Shown: positions 45,200-55,028, counted from the first letter of the stretch. The stretch is DNA of 64,000 nucleotides from Chloroflexota bacterium (GCA_002718415.1 PBEM01000015.1:23732-87731), one strand, 5' to 3'. Translations and numbers: made by a program. Notes: generated by a model from the sequence alone, not told the origin.

Positions 45200-46174
45200 T
45201 TAAGCACAAGCTATATCATTGCCATCCCATCTATTAAAAGAAAACTGCTCTGATTTAGCAAGATCATCCCTTGCTTTAGTCCATAACTTATTCCAAGTAA
45301 AAGGATCGTTTAATATAGACTCAGGGTTTGATTCACTCCTAGCAACAAAACCTGGAAAGACACTCCTGCCAGTCCTTTGACCTATAGGATTATACCTAAG
45401 ATCAAAACTCCAACGAATTCTATCACTAATGTTAGGTAAAGCTGAATGAACGGTTTTTTTTGTCAATAACAATATTGACCCTTTCTTCATAGGTACAGGC
45501 ATAGAACTTCCAATATCAAATAAATGTTCAGGTATTTCCAGTCCTCTATTCTTATAGTTTGGACAATGTGTAAGGACTTCTCCTTTATGAGATCCAGGAA
45601 CTATAGTTAAACAGCCATTTTTTGCATCAGAGTCCATTAGTGGAAACCAAACTGTAAGCATGTCTGTGTTATCCGCTTCTTTAGTTACAACACCATTATC
45701 TTGATGCCACGGGGTAGCTCCAAATTTTACAATACCGTTTTCATCTTTAGGGCAATATTTTTCAGGTACTTTAATTCGAATATGTTGAACAGGATTAGAA
45801 TAAATTTCCTTCCCAATAATTGATTCAACCACATCTAATAGTTTTGGGTCGGTCAAGGCTCTAAAAACCGCAGGACCAGCCCAGAACGGAGTATCCGGTT
45901 CTATAGAACCCTGAGGTAAAGAAAAGTCAAAAAACTGATTATGCACTTCACCACTCTCAGAATAAATCTTAGTTACCCTATCTCCAAACTCTAATTCTTC
46001 ATACTTTGATGATATCGAACCATCCATATAAAGTTTTTCTGCTAAATTTTCCAAAACCATCCGATATTCTTCAATAACTGGATCTATAACATTTTTTGGA
46101 TCAAGAACATTATCAACAACCAAAAAACCAAATTCCTCAAAATGATCTAGTTGCTTTTGACTAAGAGAACCCAT
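45200..46174 (-). CDS. Phytanoyl-CoA dioxygenase (PhyH) family protein
   Basis: This Fe(II)/2-oxoglutarate-dependent oxygenase has the facial triad H157-x-D159 (P-W-H-Q-D-N) and His243 (T-V-H-S-A), and Arg254 for 2-oxoglutarate. I-V-P-G-S-H-K-G is present near residue 191. The 324-residue length fits. GGAG lies 6 nt before the ATG. It is downstream of the hydroxyacid dehydrogenase on the same strand with a 90-nt gap. It hydroxylates a small organic molecule or lipid; the substrate is unknown. Confidence 0.9.
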   Translation of the reverse strand: MGSLSQKQLDHFEEFGFLVVDNVLDPKNVIDPVIEEYRMVLENLAEKLYMDGSISSKYEELEFGDRVTKIYSESGEVHNQFFDFSLPQGSIEPDTPFWAGPAVFRALTDPKLLDVVESIIGKEIYSNPVQHIRIKVPEKYCPKDENGIVKFGATPWHQDNGVVTKEADNTDMLTVWFPLMDSDAKNGCLTIVPGSHKGEVLTHCPNYKNRGLEIPEHLFDIGSSMPVPMKKGSILLLTKKTVHSALPNISDRIRWSFDLRYNPIGQRTGRSVFPGFVARSESNPESILNDPFTWNKLWTKARDDLAKSEQFSFNRWDGNDIACA

Positions 46175-46264
46175 TTTTTACTCCAAAATATTTTTACAAA
46201 GAAAGTTGATTATTTTAATATCATACTATTTTAAATATCAATTTAAATCAAGTTATATTTTTTT

Positions 46265-47248
46265 CTATCCCCAGGTAATATCATCTACATTCACACAATG
46301 CGGTGGTACTTTATTAGTAATACCCGAAATAATATTATCAACAGTCATTTCAGACATTTTTCTACGCGTCCCCACTGTAGCAGAGGCAATATGAGGTAAT
46401 ATAGTCACATTATCTAGTGAAAGTAATTTATGATTAATGGGTATAGGTTCAGGATCTGTAACATCTAAAGCACAATAAGATATTTGTTTATCTAATAAAG
46501 CTTTAGTTAAAGCCTCAGTATCTACTATAGGTCCTCTGGCTGTATTTACTAAAACTGAATGAGGTTGCATAGTTAAAAGCTCTTTCTCTCCTATTAAACC
46601 TTTTGTACTGTCATTTAAAGGGCAGTGCAAAGAAACAAAATCAGAAGTCTGCAAAAGTTCATCTAATGAATCTAAACGTTTACATCCATAATCTTCTTTA
46701 GGTTTAGATCTACTGAAATAAACCACTTTCATACCAGAAGCTATGGCTTTTTTTGCAAGAGCCCCTCCTATTCTTCCAAAACCTACAATTCCCAAAATAG
46801 AACCATTAATATCTAGACCAAGTAAATCTAATGGATCAAACCATTTCCAATTACCTTTTCTAACATACCTATCACTTTCAGCTATTCTTCTTGCAGCTGA
46901 TTGAATAACTGTAAAAGCAAAATCTGCAGCTGTTTCAGTTAAAATTCCTGGAGTATTTGCAACAGCAATATTTCTATTTGAAGCATCTATAACATTTATA
47001 TTATCGTATCCTACTCCAAACTCAGCTATAACTTTTAAATTTTTTCCAGCTGCATCCATAATCTCACCATCTATAGAATCTGTTATATGAGCAAAAATTC
47101 CAGCACAATCTTCCACATATCTTTTTAATTCAGTTCTAGATGGTGGAGAAGGTCTTTCTAAATGAATAACTTCAGAGACTTCTGCCAACCTATTTACCTG
47201 GTCTTTAAACTGACGTCTTGTTACTAGAACTTTTGGAATATTAGACAA
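46265..47248 (-). CDS. D-2-hydroxyacid dehydrogenase
   Basis: This is an NAD(P)-dependent dehydrogenase of the phosphoglycerate/glyoxylate reductase family. The Rossmann G-F-G-R-I-G-G-A is near residues 146-153, catalytic Arg in N-T-A-R-G-P-I near 233, and the catalytic His in L-P-H-I-A-S near 282. The start is TTG 47248, supported by AGGGTG seven nt upstream. The length is 327. It reduces a 2-keto acid such as glyoxylate, hydroxypyruvate or a sugar-derived one. Confidence 0.9.
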   Translation of the reverse strand: MSNIPKVLVTRRQFKDQVNRLAEVSEVIHLERPSPPSRTELKRYVEDCAGIFAHITDSIDGEIMDAAGKNLKVIAEFGVGYDNINVIDASNRNIAVANTPGILTETAADFAFTVIQSAARRIAESDRYVRKGNWKWFDPLDLLGLDINGSILGIVGFGRIGGALAKKAIASGMKVVYFSRSKPKEDYGCKRLDSLDELLQTSDFVSLHCPLNDSTKGLIGEKELLTMQPHSVLVNTARGPIVDTEALTKALLDKQISYCALDVTDPEPIPINHKLLSLDNVTILPHIASATVGTRRKMSEMTVDNIISGITNKVPPHCVNVDDITWG

Positions 47249-47404
47249 ATTATTACACCCTAAAAAAACTTTTTATAGTCATTTAAATTACAATATCAAA
47301 ATAATTAGTACATATATAAAGTAGTTAGATATAAATTATAATATTTTAAGTTTAAAAATATTATAATTTGCTATTCTTTTAATCTGATTCAATGTATTTA
47401 GCAT

Positions 47405-47489
47405 GCCGAAGTGGCGGAATGGCAGACGCGAAGGTCTCAAAAACCTTTGAGCTTAGCTCGTGTGGGTTCGACTCCCACCTTCGGCACCA
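47405..47489 (+). tRNA. tRNA-Leu (CAA)
   Basis: GCCGAAG at 47405-47411 pairs with CTTCGGC at 47479-47485. The anticodon stem AAGGT/ACCTT carries loop CTCAAAA with anticodon CAA at 47438-47440, decoding TTG. A long variable arm (class II) and T-arm with TTCGACT are present. Discriminator A and an encoded CCA (47487-47489) complete it. Confidence 0.97.
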
Positions 47490-47529
47490 ATATTATTGTA
47501 TTTTAAAAAGTTTAGCTTAGGGATATAAA

Positions 47530-48705
47530 ATGACAAATCATAAATATAAGATTGGGATAGTTGGATGTGGTGGCATAGCAAATGCACATATGGAAGGGTA
47601 TAACAAAATTAATAATGTTGAGGTTGTTGCTGCAACAGATCCAGTCGAGATGGCTAGAGATGGATATATACATGATTATAATATCCCTAATGGGTATGAA
47701 ACCATTCAAGAAATGCTTGATGATGCTCAACCTGAAATTGTCAGTGTTTGTGTATGGCATCTATTACATGATCCAGTAACAGTAGAAGTAGCTAAAGGAA
47801 AATCTGTTAAAGGAATTATATGTGAAAAACCTATGGCAATAGGAATGGGACGAGCAGACAGAATGGTTGAAGCATGCGAAGAGAATGATGTTAAGTTGAT
47901 TATTTCTCATCAAAGACGATTTACCCCTGGATGGCAAAAGGCTAGAGAACTTGTACAAAAAGGAGCTATAGGTATTCCATTGAGAGCTGATTTGAGAGTG
48001 AAAGATGGACTAGCAAATTGGGGTACTCATTCAATAGATGGAGCTAGATTTGTTTTAGATGATCCTAAAGCTTTATGGGTAATGGGATCTGTTGAAAGAA
48101 ATTCAGAAAAACACGAAAGAGGAACAGTTATTGAAGATTCTTGTATGGGTTTGATTCATTTTGAGGGTGGATTACAGTTTTTTATTCAATCTGATTTATG
48201 GGATAACAATTGTGATGCTGGTAAGTTTTTTATTAGAGGTACAGAAGGTATGATACACATAACGGAAACTAAGGTTAAATTATTTAACGCCTCAACTGGA
48301 GGATGGGAAGACGTTGATCTAGGTTTAAAAGATGGGGATAAGGCAATTGGGGGGAATAGTAATGCTGCTCAAACATTAGAATTAATTGAATGGATAGAAG
48401 GTGGTCCAGAACACAGAGGGTCCGGACGTAAAGCACGAGACACAGTTGAAATAATGATGGCTATTTATGAATCTGCTAGATTTAATAAAGTAATTAATCT
48501 ACCACTGAAAGAAAAAGAATATCCTTTAGAAAAAATGATAGAAGAAGGAAAATTACCTATATCTATTGAGGGTAAATACGATATCAGAGGTTTTATAGAT
48601 TGGGCTAACATTGATACTGAAAAATATAAAAATCTAAGAGATGATGGATTATCTCACGGGGAATCAATGAGAATACTCCACCAGGAAAATAGAAATAAAA
48701 ACTAA
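47530..48705 (+). CDS. Gfo/Idh/MocA-family oxidoreductase
   Basis: This is an NAD(P)-dependent sugar or inositol dehydrogenase/epimerase-like protein. The N-terminal G-I-V-G-C-G-G-I-A (residues 8-16) binds the cofactor, the family E-K-P-M-A-I is near 99-104, and W-G-T-H-S-I-D-G-A in the middle contains the expected catalytic His region. AGGGAT precedes the ATG. It begins 40 nt after the tRNA-Leu. The last residues overlap the sugar transferase gene on the other strand by 4 nt. The substrate is unknown. Confidence 0.9.
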   Translation: MTNHKYKIGIVGCGGIANAHMEGYNKINNVEVVAATDPVEMARDGYIHDYNIPNGYETIQEMLDDAQPEIVSVCVWHLLHDPVTVEVAKGKSVKGIICEKPMAIGMGRADRMVEACEENDVKLIISHQRRFTPGWQKARELVQKGAIGIPLRADLRVKDGLANWGTHSIDGARFVLDDPKALWVMGSVERNSEKHERGTVIEDSCMGLIHFEGGLQFFIQSDLWDNNCDAGKFFIRGTEGMIHITETKVKLFNASTGGWEDVDLGLKDGDKAIGGNSNAAQTLELIEWIEGGPEHRGSGRKARDTVEIMMAIYESARFNKVINLPLKEKEYPLEKMIEEGKLPISIEGKYDIRGFIDWANIDTEKYKNLRDDGLSHGESMRILHQENRNKN

Positions 48706-49301
48706 CTTCCACCTAATCTAAACGATCTCTTAATTGTCAGTAATATAATTTTAATATCCAACAGAAAATTAGAACTACTTATATAATCCATATCGAATTC
48801 TAGTCTTCCTGCAGCTTCAATATCGTTATGGGCATGTTTATATTCAATCTGTGCCAATCCTGTAATTCCAGGTTTAATTATCAGTCTATCTCTGAAATTA
48901 GGTGATATCTTTTCCAAGCTGTTATAAAGTTCCGGAAATTCAGGTCTTGGACCGACTACACTCATTTCTCCTATTAGTACATTCCAAAATTGAGGAAATT
49001 CATCTAAATAACATTTTCTCAAAAATCTTCCTGATTTAGTAACTCGAGTATCAGAACTTTTTGTTCTTAGACCTGAATTACTCCTATCAGAACCTACTGA
49101 CATAGTTCTTAATTTAAGTAATTGGAAACGTTTGCCATTAATCCCTAATCGATCTCTTTTATAAAAAACTGGGCCTCTAGTATCTAATTTAACAATCAAG
49201 AAAATAACAGGTAATAACAATATCAATATTATTATTCCTAATAACCCAAAAATAATGTCAAAAAACCTTTTTAAATTTGAATTATTGTAATTATTAGACA
49301 T
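48702..49301 (-). CDS. Polyprenyl-phosphate sugar-1-phosphate transferase (initiating glycosyltransferase)
   Basis: This bacterial sugar transferase starts surface-polysaccharide assembly on undecaprenyl phosphate. One N-terminal membrane helix (residues 13-35) is followed by the family core: K-L-R-T-M, a D-E-F-P-Q-F-W-N-V motif, S-V-V-G-P-R-P-E-F and K-P-G-I-T-G-L-A-Q. At 199 residues it is a minimal, catalytic-domain-only member (no WbaP N-terminal helices). It anchors a cluster of glycosyltransferase and nucleotide-sugar genes that extends to 61928. Confidence 0.93.
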   Translation of the reverse strand: MSNNYNNSNLKRFFDIIFGLLGIIILILLLPVIFLIVKLDTRGPVFYKRDRLGINGKRFQLLKLRTMSVGSDRSNSGLRTKSSDTRVTKSGRFLRKCYLDEFPQFWNVLIGEMSVVGPRPEFPELYNSLEKISPNFRDRLIIKPGITGLAQIEYKHAHNDIEAAGRLEFDMDYISSSNFLLDIKIILLTIKRSFRLGGS

Positions 49302-49351
49302 TATATTTATAGATATGTGAATAATAATAATAAAAATATGATTTACAAAAA

Positions 49352-50305
49352 TTATTTAACTTGATTATTGATCCATTCATAAGTAATTTTCATTCCATCT
49401 TCTAAATCAATATTAGGGGTCCAATTAAGAAATTCAGACAATTTTGTATTATCACTATTTCTACCTCTAACACCCTGCGGCTTTGATAAATCATGAATCT
49501 TATTTATTTTTTTCCCAGCAACACTTGCTATTATGTCAACTAGTTGATTTACAGATACCATCAAATCAGTTCCTAAATTTAAAGGTTCGCTGTGATTAGA
49601 TTGCATTAATCTATATATACCTTCAACACAATCATCTATATACATAAATGACCTTGTCTGTTCTCCATCTCCCCATACTTCTATATCATCTTCATAGTTA
49701 CTTTTAGCGATCTTTCTACATAAAGCTGCAGGTGCTTTTTCTTTACCTCCATCAAATGTTCCTAATGGTCCATATACATTATGGAATCTTGCAACTCTTG
49801 TTTGTAAATCATAATCCTGAGTATAATATTGACATAGTTTCTCAGTAAATAATTTTTCCCAACCATATCCTTCCTCTGGAGCAGCAGGATAAGCATCTTC
49901 TTCTTTCAACCCATCTAGTTCATTTGAATCTTGACGATAATCAGGATATACACATGCTGAAGAAGAATAAAAAAATCTTTCAATTTTTTCCAAACGTGCA
50001 GCTTCTAACATATGAGTGTTCATCAATATATTATTCCTTGATATATCTGCATGAAAAGCAGTGATATACCCTATCCCTCCCATATCTGCTGCAAGATGAT
50101 AAACTTGATCAATACCCTCTACCGCTTCTTCAGCAGCATCCTTAAGCCTTAGATCTAATAATTTAAATTCATTTGCATTACTACTTTCAAATTCAGGCTC
50201 TACAATATCTACAGCTCTAACCCAAAAGCCTTTATCCTTCAAATAATTAACCATATGATGTGCTATAAATCCACCCGCGCCTGTAACTAATATATTCTGA
50301 TTCAT
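49352..50305 (-). CDS. GDP-mannose 3,5-epimerase-like NAD-dependent epimerase
   Basis: This extended SDR has strong resemblance to plant-type GDP-mannose 3,5-epimerase: M-G-G-I-G-Y-I near residues 75-81, S-S-A-C-V-Y-P with catalytic-type Cys118, Y-G-W-E-K (Tyr147, Lys151), F-H-N-V-Y-G-P-L-G-T, G-G-K-E-K-A-P-A-A near 207-215, and V-R-G-R-N-S-D-N near the C-terminus. The NAD loop is G-A-G-G-F-I-A. It would supply GDP-L-galactose or GDP-L-gulose to the polysaccharide. It sits 3 nt downstream of a glycosyltransferase gene on the same strand. Confidence 0.85.
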   Translation of the reverse strand: MNQNILVTGAGGFIAHHMVNYLKDKGFWVRAVDIVEPEFESSNANEFKLLDLRLKDAAEEAVEGIDQVYHLAADMGGIGYITAFHADISRNNILMNTHMLEAARLEKIERFFYSSSACVYPDYRQDSNELDGLKEEDAYPAAPEEGYGWEKLFTEKLCQYYTQDYDLQTRVARFHNVYGPLGTFDGGKEKAPAALCRKIAKSNYEDDIEVWGDGEQTRSFMYIDDCVEGIYRLMQSNHSEPLNLGTDLMVSVNQLVDIIASVAGKKINKIHDLSKPQGVRGRNSDNTKLSEFLNWTPNIDLEDGMKITYEWINNQVK

Positions 50306-50308
50306 GTA

Positions 50309-51508
50309 CTATGTAATTTTTTCTCTTTCAAATAAATCTAAATATTTCCTAACAGAAATTTTTCTTGAATATTTATTATTCACGGCAATACGAGAATTCT
50401 TTTTCATTTCTTCCAATAAATATTCGTTATTACTTAATCTACTTATTTCCCTAACAAAATTCTCATGATCTCCCTGCCCAACAACAATTCCTGCGTTATT
50501 TTCCTTAACAATATCAGAAATATCCGTATTTTCACTAAATAATGCAATTATAGCCTGACCAGCAGCCATAGCAGGATAAAGTTTTGAAGGCACAGTAAGT
50601 TGATCCATTGCTTGATTCAAAGTAACTACAGAAAAATCCCCTGAACTCAAAGAGAATGGTAATATATCTTCAGATTGATATGGAAGTAAAATAATATTAG
50701 TTAAATTATGTTTAGTAATACTAGACATAATTTTTTCTTTTTGGGGACCTTCTCCAATAATTAAGAAAACAATTTTATCGTTATTTATTAATATTTTCGC
50801 CGAATCTACCAAAGTAGATAAATCATGAGATAATCCTAGATTCCCAGAATACAAAATAACGATTTTATTATCCAATTTTAGATTTTTACGAAAATGATTC
50901 TTTTTAGATTCTATTGGCTTAATTTTTTCAGTATCTGCCCAATTATGTATAACTACTATTTTGGAATCCTCAATTCCATTACTAAAATATCTAGAAACAT
51001 TATTTTTTAATCTTTCTCCGATTACAATTACTTTTGATGCAGAACCATAAACTTTTTTGTTACTGATTTCCCATAATTTATGAATAATACTTTTTTCTTT
51101 TATAAAACCTAAAGCTATAGCTGCATCAGGATAAAATTCAGTCGCTAAATAAATATACTTATGATTTCTGAATTTAGATGCTAGCCAGACTACAGGACCC
51201 TGAAAAGGAGAAGTCGTGTCTACTAGAATTAAGGAACCCCTTTTAAAAATCAAGAATACAAAAATACCAAAACAAACAAAGAAAGAATTAAATAACCTCC
51301 CTGATACACTACTTCTCTTTAAATTTGGACTCCAAAATCTCTTAATGATAATATTCTTTGAATCAAATTTATGGGAAATTTTATTTCTAGGTCTACTACA
51401 TAAAATTTCAATTTCTCCATAATTATTAGAATATTCTGTGACAACATCATTTAGTAACCTAGCATTAGTGGTCACATCTGGATGAAAATCATTAGTAATT
51501 AATATCAT
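50309..51508 (-). CDS. Glycosyltransferase family 4 protein
   Basis: This 399-residue GT-B glycosyltransferase begins with a D-F-H-P-D-V-T-T-N-A-R acceptor-binding loop, as in WbuB-like enzymes. The C-terminal donor domain has I-V-I-L-Y-S-G-N-L-G-L-S-H, L-I-I-G-E-G-P-Q and L-Y-P-A-M-A-A-G near residue 310. The usual E-x7-E is partly replaced, since L-Y-P-A-M-A-A-G-Q-A-I-I is followed by residues without a clear second Glu. It adds one sugar in the surface polysaccharide; the sugar is unknown. It leads the leftward group with GME and the initiating transferase. Confidence 0.88.
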   Translation of the reverse strand: MILITNDFHPDVTTNARLLNDVVTEYSNNYGEIEILCSRPRNKISHKFDSKNIIIKRFWSPNLKRSSVSGRLFNSFFVCFGIFVFLIFKRGSLILVDTTSPFQGPVVWLASKFRNHKYIYLATEFYPDAAIALGFIKEKSIIHKLWEISNKKVYGSASKVIVIGERLKNNVSRYFSNGIEDSKIVVIHNWADTEKIKPIESKKNHFRKNLKLDNKIVILYSGNLGLSHDLSTLVDSAKILINNDKIVFLIIGEGPQKEKIMSSITKHNLTNIILLPYQSEDILPFSLSSGDFSVVTLNQAMDQLTVPSKLYPAMAAGQAIIALFSENTDISDIVKENNAGIVVGQGDHENFVREISRLSNNEYLLEEMKKNSRIAVNNKYSRKISVRKYLDLFEREKIT

Positions 51509-51614
51509 TTTAATTATTTAGTGTTAGTTCAGAATTATTTAATATTCATAATAAAAATTTTTTATTTATTATGAAAAGAGATTATCAAAAAAATAATAAC
51601 TTTTTAGAAAAAAT

Positions 51615-52760
51615 ATGAGGAATTCATTACGTATAGCATATATTTCTGAAATGAGAATGCCTACTGAAAGAGCGCATGGTATTCAAATAATGCGAACTTG
51701 TGAATCATTGTCAACATCAGGATCAATAGTTAAATTATTCTACTCAAACAGAAAACAAAGCAATCTATCCTTAAAAAATTCTAATCCTTATAAATATTTT
51801 GGAATTGAGAAGAATTTTCAAATTCAGCCAGTTTTTTTCATTGATGTACTGTCTATAGAAAAATTTATTAAACCTTTCTTAACACCTCTTATGTTTATAT
51901 CAAATTTGATATTTGCTTTAACAATACCTATAGTCAGCAGATCATGGAAGCCTGATATTTATTACACTAGGCACTGGTTATCGGCATTAGTTTTATCTAT
52001 AACAGGAAATACTGTAATTTTTGAATTACATAGAGCAGGATCACATGAATTCAGTAAACGTGCCCTAAAAATCATTAAATTAACTACTAAAATAAGTAAA
52101 AATATTTTCATAACAACGATTTCCAATGAACTTAAAAACAATTTAATAGATATAGGTGTAGAAAAAAATAAAATTGAAGTACTTCCAGATGCTCTTCCCA
52201 ACAAAAGCAAAAATATTACTAACCAACAATTTGATGTTCTTTATACCGGACATTTGGTCAAAGGAAGAGGAGTAGAAACTATTATTGAATCATCAAAAAA
52301 TTTACCTAAAATAAATTTTACTATTATTGGAGGTAATGAAAAAGATAGGAAAATATTGATCAATAAATATAAACCAGACAAAAACGTAGAATTCATTAAA
52401 CATTTATCCCCAGCAAAAATTCAAGATTATCAAACTAGAGCAAAAATTCTGGTTTTACCTCAAACAGACATTCATGGTCAATCTCCATTAAAGCTATTTG
52501 AATATATAGCTGCTAAAAGACCCATAATTGCTACAAATTTAGCGCCAATTAAAGAAATATTAGAGAATAACTACACTGCCTTACTATTTTCTCCAGGTAA
52601 TCACATAGAACTAACTGAATGTATATCAAAATTAATTTCAGATCAAAAATTAGGAAAATATTTATCTAAAAATGCTACAGAAAAATATAAAGATTGGACA
52701 TGGGAAAATAGATCTTTGAAAATCATTAAAATTATTACAGATAAGATAGGAATCAATTGA
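51615..52760 (+). CDS. Glycosyltransferase family 4 protein
   Basis: This 381-residue GT-B enzyme starts R-I-A-Y-I-S-E-M-R-M-P-T-E-R-A-H-G, a loop seen in many GT4 proteins that bind lipid-linked acceptors. A hydrophobic stretch near residues 94-108 could dip into the membrane. The donor domain shows V-L-Y-T-G-H-L-V-K-G-R-G, L-K-L-F-E-Y-I-A-A-K-R-P-I-I near residue 296 with the expected Glu. It is the first of four rightward glycosyltransferase genes with overlapping or near-overlapping ends. Confidence 0.88.
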   Translation: MRNSLRIAYISEMRMPTERAHGIQIMRTCESLSTSGSIVKLFYSNRKQSNLSLKNSNPYKYFGIEKNFQIQPVFFIDVLSIEKFIKPFLTPLMFISNLIFALTIPIVSRSWKPDIYYTRHWLSALVLSITGNTVIFELHRAGSHEFSKRALKIIKLTTKISKNIFITTISNELKNNLIDIGVEKNKIEVLPDALPNKSKNITNQQFDVLYTGHLVKGRGVETIIESSKNLPKINFTIIGGNEKDRKILINKYKPDKNVEFIKHLSPAKIQDYQTRAKILVLPQTDIHGQSPLKLFEYIAAKRPIIATNLAPIKEILENNYTALLFSPGNHIELTECISKLISDQKLGKYLSKNATEKYKDWTWENRSLKIIKIITDKIGIN

Positions 52761-53908
52761 AAATCGTAACACTTTATAATCCTATTATTGATCATGGAGG
52801 TATTAGTGTTTCATATATCAATATTGCTAATACATTATCAAAAAAATATCCCAATTCAGTATTTCATCTACTAGTTAACCAAAAAGAAATACCAAAAATA
52901 GATGGGAACAAAAACATAAAGATAATAAATATAAAGAACTTTTCTAGAATCCCTTTTGAAAAAATCCTAAATTGGGGAAAATATTTATCATCAGTAAAAT
53001 CAATTTTAGGTATATTAATTTATCTTATTAAGTATAATCCTGATTACTTTGTATCATTTCAAGGACATTTCATTGTAGTGATTTGTAAAATTATTACGAA
53101 CAAAAAAACTATCATAATATCTAGAGAAAATACAGTTATTGGAGAAAATTTCAAATTTTTTAATCAAAGTCTCTATAAGTACAGAATAGGTATAAAAAAA
53201 TTTACATATAAAAATAGTGAAAAAGTAGTTACATTAACTGATGAAGCCACAAAATATTCTGCTAAATTGCTTAACCTACCAAAAAATAAATTCATAGGAA
53301 TAGGTAATATAAGTATTGAAGACGATGATGTACTAGGAAAATATACTAAAATAAATAAAACAAATCCTAATATCATCTGTGTAAGTAGAATTAGCAGAGA
53401 AAAAGGTATTGATTTAATTATTAAATCTTTTGCACTATTACCTGAAAATTTAAATGCAAGACTGATAATTGTTGGCAATGGAAGTTACCTTAAAGAAGCT
53501 AAAGAATTAGCAAAAAAATTGGAAGTTTTTGAAAAATGTATATTTGAAGGTTGGATAGGTGACTCAAAAAAAATATCACAACTAATATCTACTTCAGATA
53601 TATTCTTATCTGCTTCTTTATTTGAAGGTTTTGGTAATTCAATAATTGAAGCAATAAAATGTAGAACGCTTGTAATTTCATCTGATGTGCCCTTTGGACC
53701 TAGAGAAATTTTGGAAAAAGGTAAAAATGGAATCTTAATTAAAAATGATCATAATTTAACGTCTGAAATGGCAAAAAAAATTAAATTCGCACTAAACAAT
53801 CCAGATATTTCAAAAAAATATACTGACCGTGCCTACAAATCTCTATCAAGATATAACGCAGAGATAATTGGAGAAAAATGGGGTGAAATATTAAATCTAA
53901 ACAATTAA
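52757..53908 (+). CDS. Glycosyltransferase family 4 protein
   Basis: The start is TTG 52757 in a TTGA overlap with the previous stop. It encodes K-I-V-T-L-Y-N-P-I-I-D-H-G-G, a normal GT4 N-terminus with the acceptor G-G loop. The donor half shows I-S-R-E-K-G-I-D-L-I, I-V-G-N-G, and S-L-F-E-G-F-G-N-S-I-I-E-A (the E-G-F-G...E motif). It has 383 residues. Its end overlaps the preferred start of the next glycosyltransferase by about 19 nt. The transferred sugar is unknown. Confidence 0.88.
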   Translation: MKIVTLYNPIIDHGGISVSYINIANTLSKKYPNSVFHLLVNQKEIPKIDGNKNIKIINIKNFSRIPFEKILNWGKYLSSVKSILGILIYLIKYNPDYFVSFQGHFIVVICKIITNKKTIIISRENTVIGENFKFFNQSLYKYRIGIKKFTYKNSEKVVTLTDEATKYSAKLLNLPKNKFIGIGNISIEDDDVLGKYTKINKTNPNIICVSRISREKGIDLIIKSFALLPENLNARLIIVGNGSYLKEAKELAKKLEVFEKCIFEGWIGDSKKISQLISTSDIFLSASLFEGFGNSIIEAIKCRTLVISSDVPFGPREILEKGKNGILIKNDHNLTSEMAKKIKFALNNPDISKKYTDRAYKSLSRYNAEIIGEKWGEILNLNN

Positions 53909-55020
53909 AAATTTCTTTCTTCATACCACATGCAGATGGCGGAGTTGTTAGATCTACTATTCCAATTATCTTAGGTTTTAAAAAATCCGGTTATGATGTT
54001 GAAATGATCACTCTTGGAAAAAGAAGTATTATGTCCGAAGAAGTGGAAAAAGTATGTAATGTTAAAATTATAAATAAAAACAAATCTTCACTTTCAATTA
54101 TCCCACTATCCAATTATTTACGTACAAAAAAACCAAATATACTAATATCAGTTCAACATTTTGCAAATGTCTCAGCCTTATTATCAAATTTCATTTCTGG
54201 TAATAAAACAAAAGTTATAGTCACTGAAAGGAGTTCTATTAACCAATCTTTAAATCAAATAAATATTTTTAAAAAAATGATAATAAAATTACTTATATAT
54301 TTTTTATACCCAAAATCTCATGGGATCATTACAAATTCATTTGGTATAAAAGAAGAATTATCCAATATGATAAAAAACAAAAACAAAAAAATTAATGTAA
54401 TTTACAACCCAACTTATGATCCCAATATTTATTCCAATTCCAAAGAAAAAATATACCCTCATAAATGGTTTGAAAATAAAAAATATCCTGTAATTATATC
54501 GGTAGGTAGATTATCGAAAGAAAAAAATTTTGAATTACTAATTAAATCTTTCTATAAATTTAGGGAGAAATTTAATTCTAAGCTGATAATTTTAGGTGAT
54601 GGTCCTGAAAAAAAAAATTTAAATGAATTAATTTGTAAATTAAACCTTTCTAAAGACTGTTATCTTACAGGATTTGTAAAAAACCCATATGATTATATGA
54701 AACTATCTTCAGTATTTGTATTAACAAGTCATTATGAAGGATTACCAAATGTACTAATCGAAGCTCAGGCATGTGAAATACCAATAATTTCCACAGATTG
54801 TAAATACGGACCGAAAGAAATTTTATTAGATGGCAAAGCAGGAATATTAGTACCGGTAAATAATGAAAAAGAATTAATCAAAGCAATGATAAAAATATTT
54901 ACTTCTCCAGGATTAAAAGAAGAATTCATAAATATAAGCAAGAAAAATCTCTTTAGATTCGATATTAATGAATCTATAAATAAATACAAAAATATAATTA
55001 ATGAAACTAATAAAATATAA
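53890..55020 (+). CDS. Glycosyltransferase family 4 protein, apparent ATT start
   Basis: The donor domain is clear: V-G-R-L-S-K-E-K-N-F, L-G-D-G-P-E-K-K-N-L, Y-E-G-L-P-N-V-L-I-E-A near the end. An ATG at 54004 would remove the first strand and the acceptor loop. In the same frame upstream, K-I-S-F-F-I-P-H-A-D-G-G-V is encoded, which is exactly the expected GT4 N-terminus. Between the TGA at 53884 and 54004 no ATG, GTG or TTG occurs in frame; ATT at 53890 is the most plausible start, giving 376 residues, like its neighbours. The ribosome site is weak, and translational coupling to the overlapping upstream gene is possible. Confidence 0.75.
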   Translation: MKSKQLKISFFIPHADGGVVRSTIPIILGFKKSGYDVEMITLGKRSIMSEEVEKVCNVKIINKNKSSLSIIPLSNYLRTKKPNILISVQHFANVSALLSNFISGNKTKVIVTERSSINQSLNQINIFKKMIIKLLIYFLYPKSHGIITNSFGIKEELSNMIKNKNKKINVIYNPTYDPNIYSNSKEKIYPHKWFENKKYPVIISVGRLSKEKNFELLIKSFYKFREKFNSKLIILGDGPEKKNLNELICKLNLSKDCYLTGFVKNPYDYMKLSSVFVLTSHYEGLPNVLIEAQACEIPIISTDCKYGPKEILLDGKAGILVPVNNEKELIKAMIKIFTSPGLKEEFINISKKNLFRFDINESINKYKNIINETNKI

Positions 55021-55028
55021 AAAATAGA

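Noticed and set aside
46206..46394. Plus-strand frame over the end of the hydroxyacid dehydrogenase
   Set aside because: It is antisense to a conserved C-terminus and has no ribosome site.
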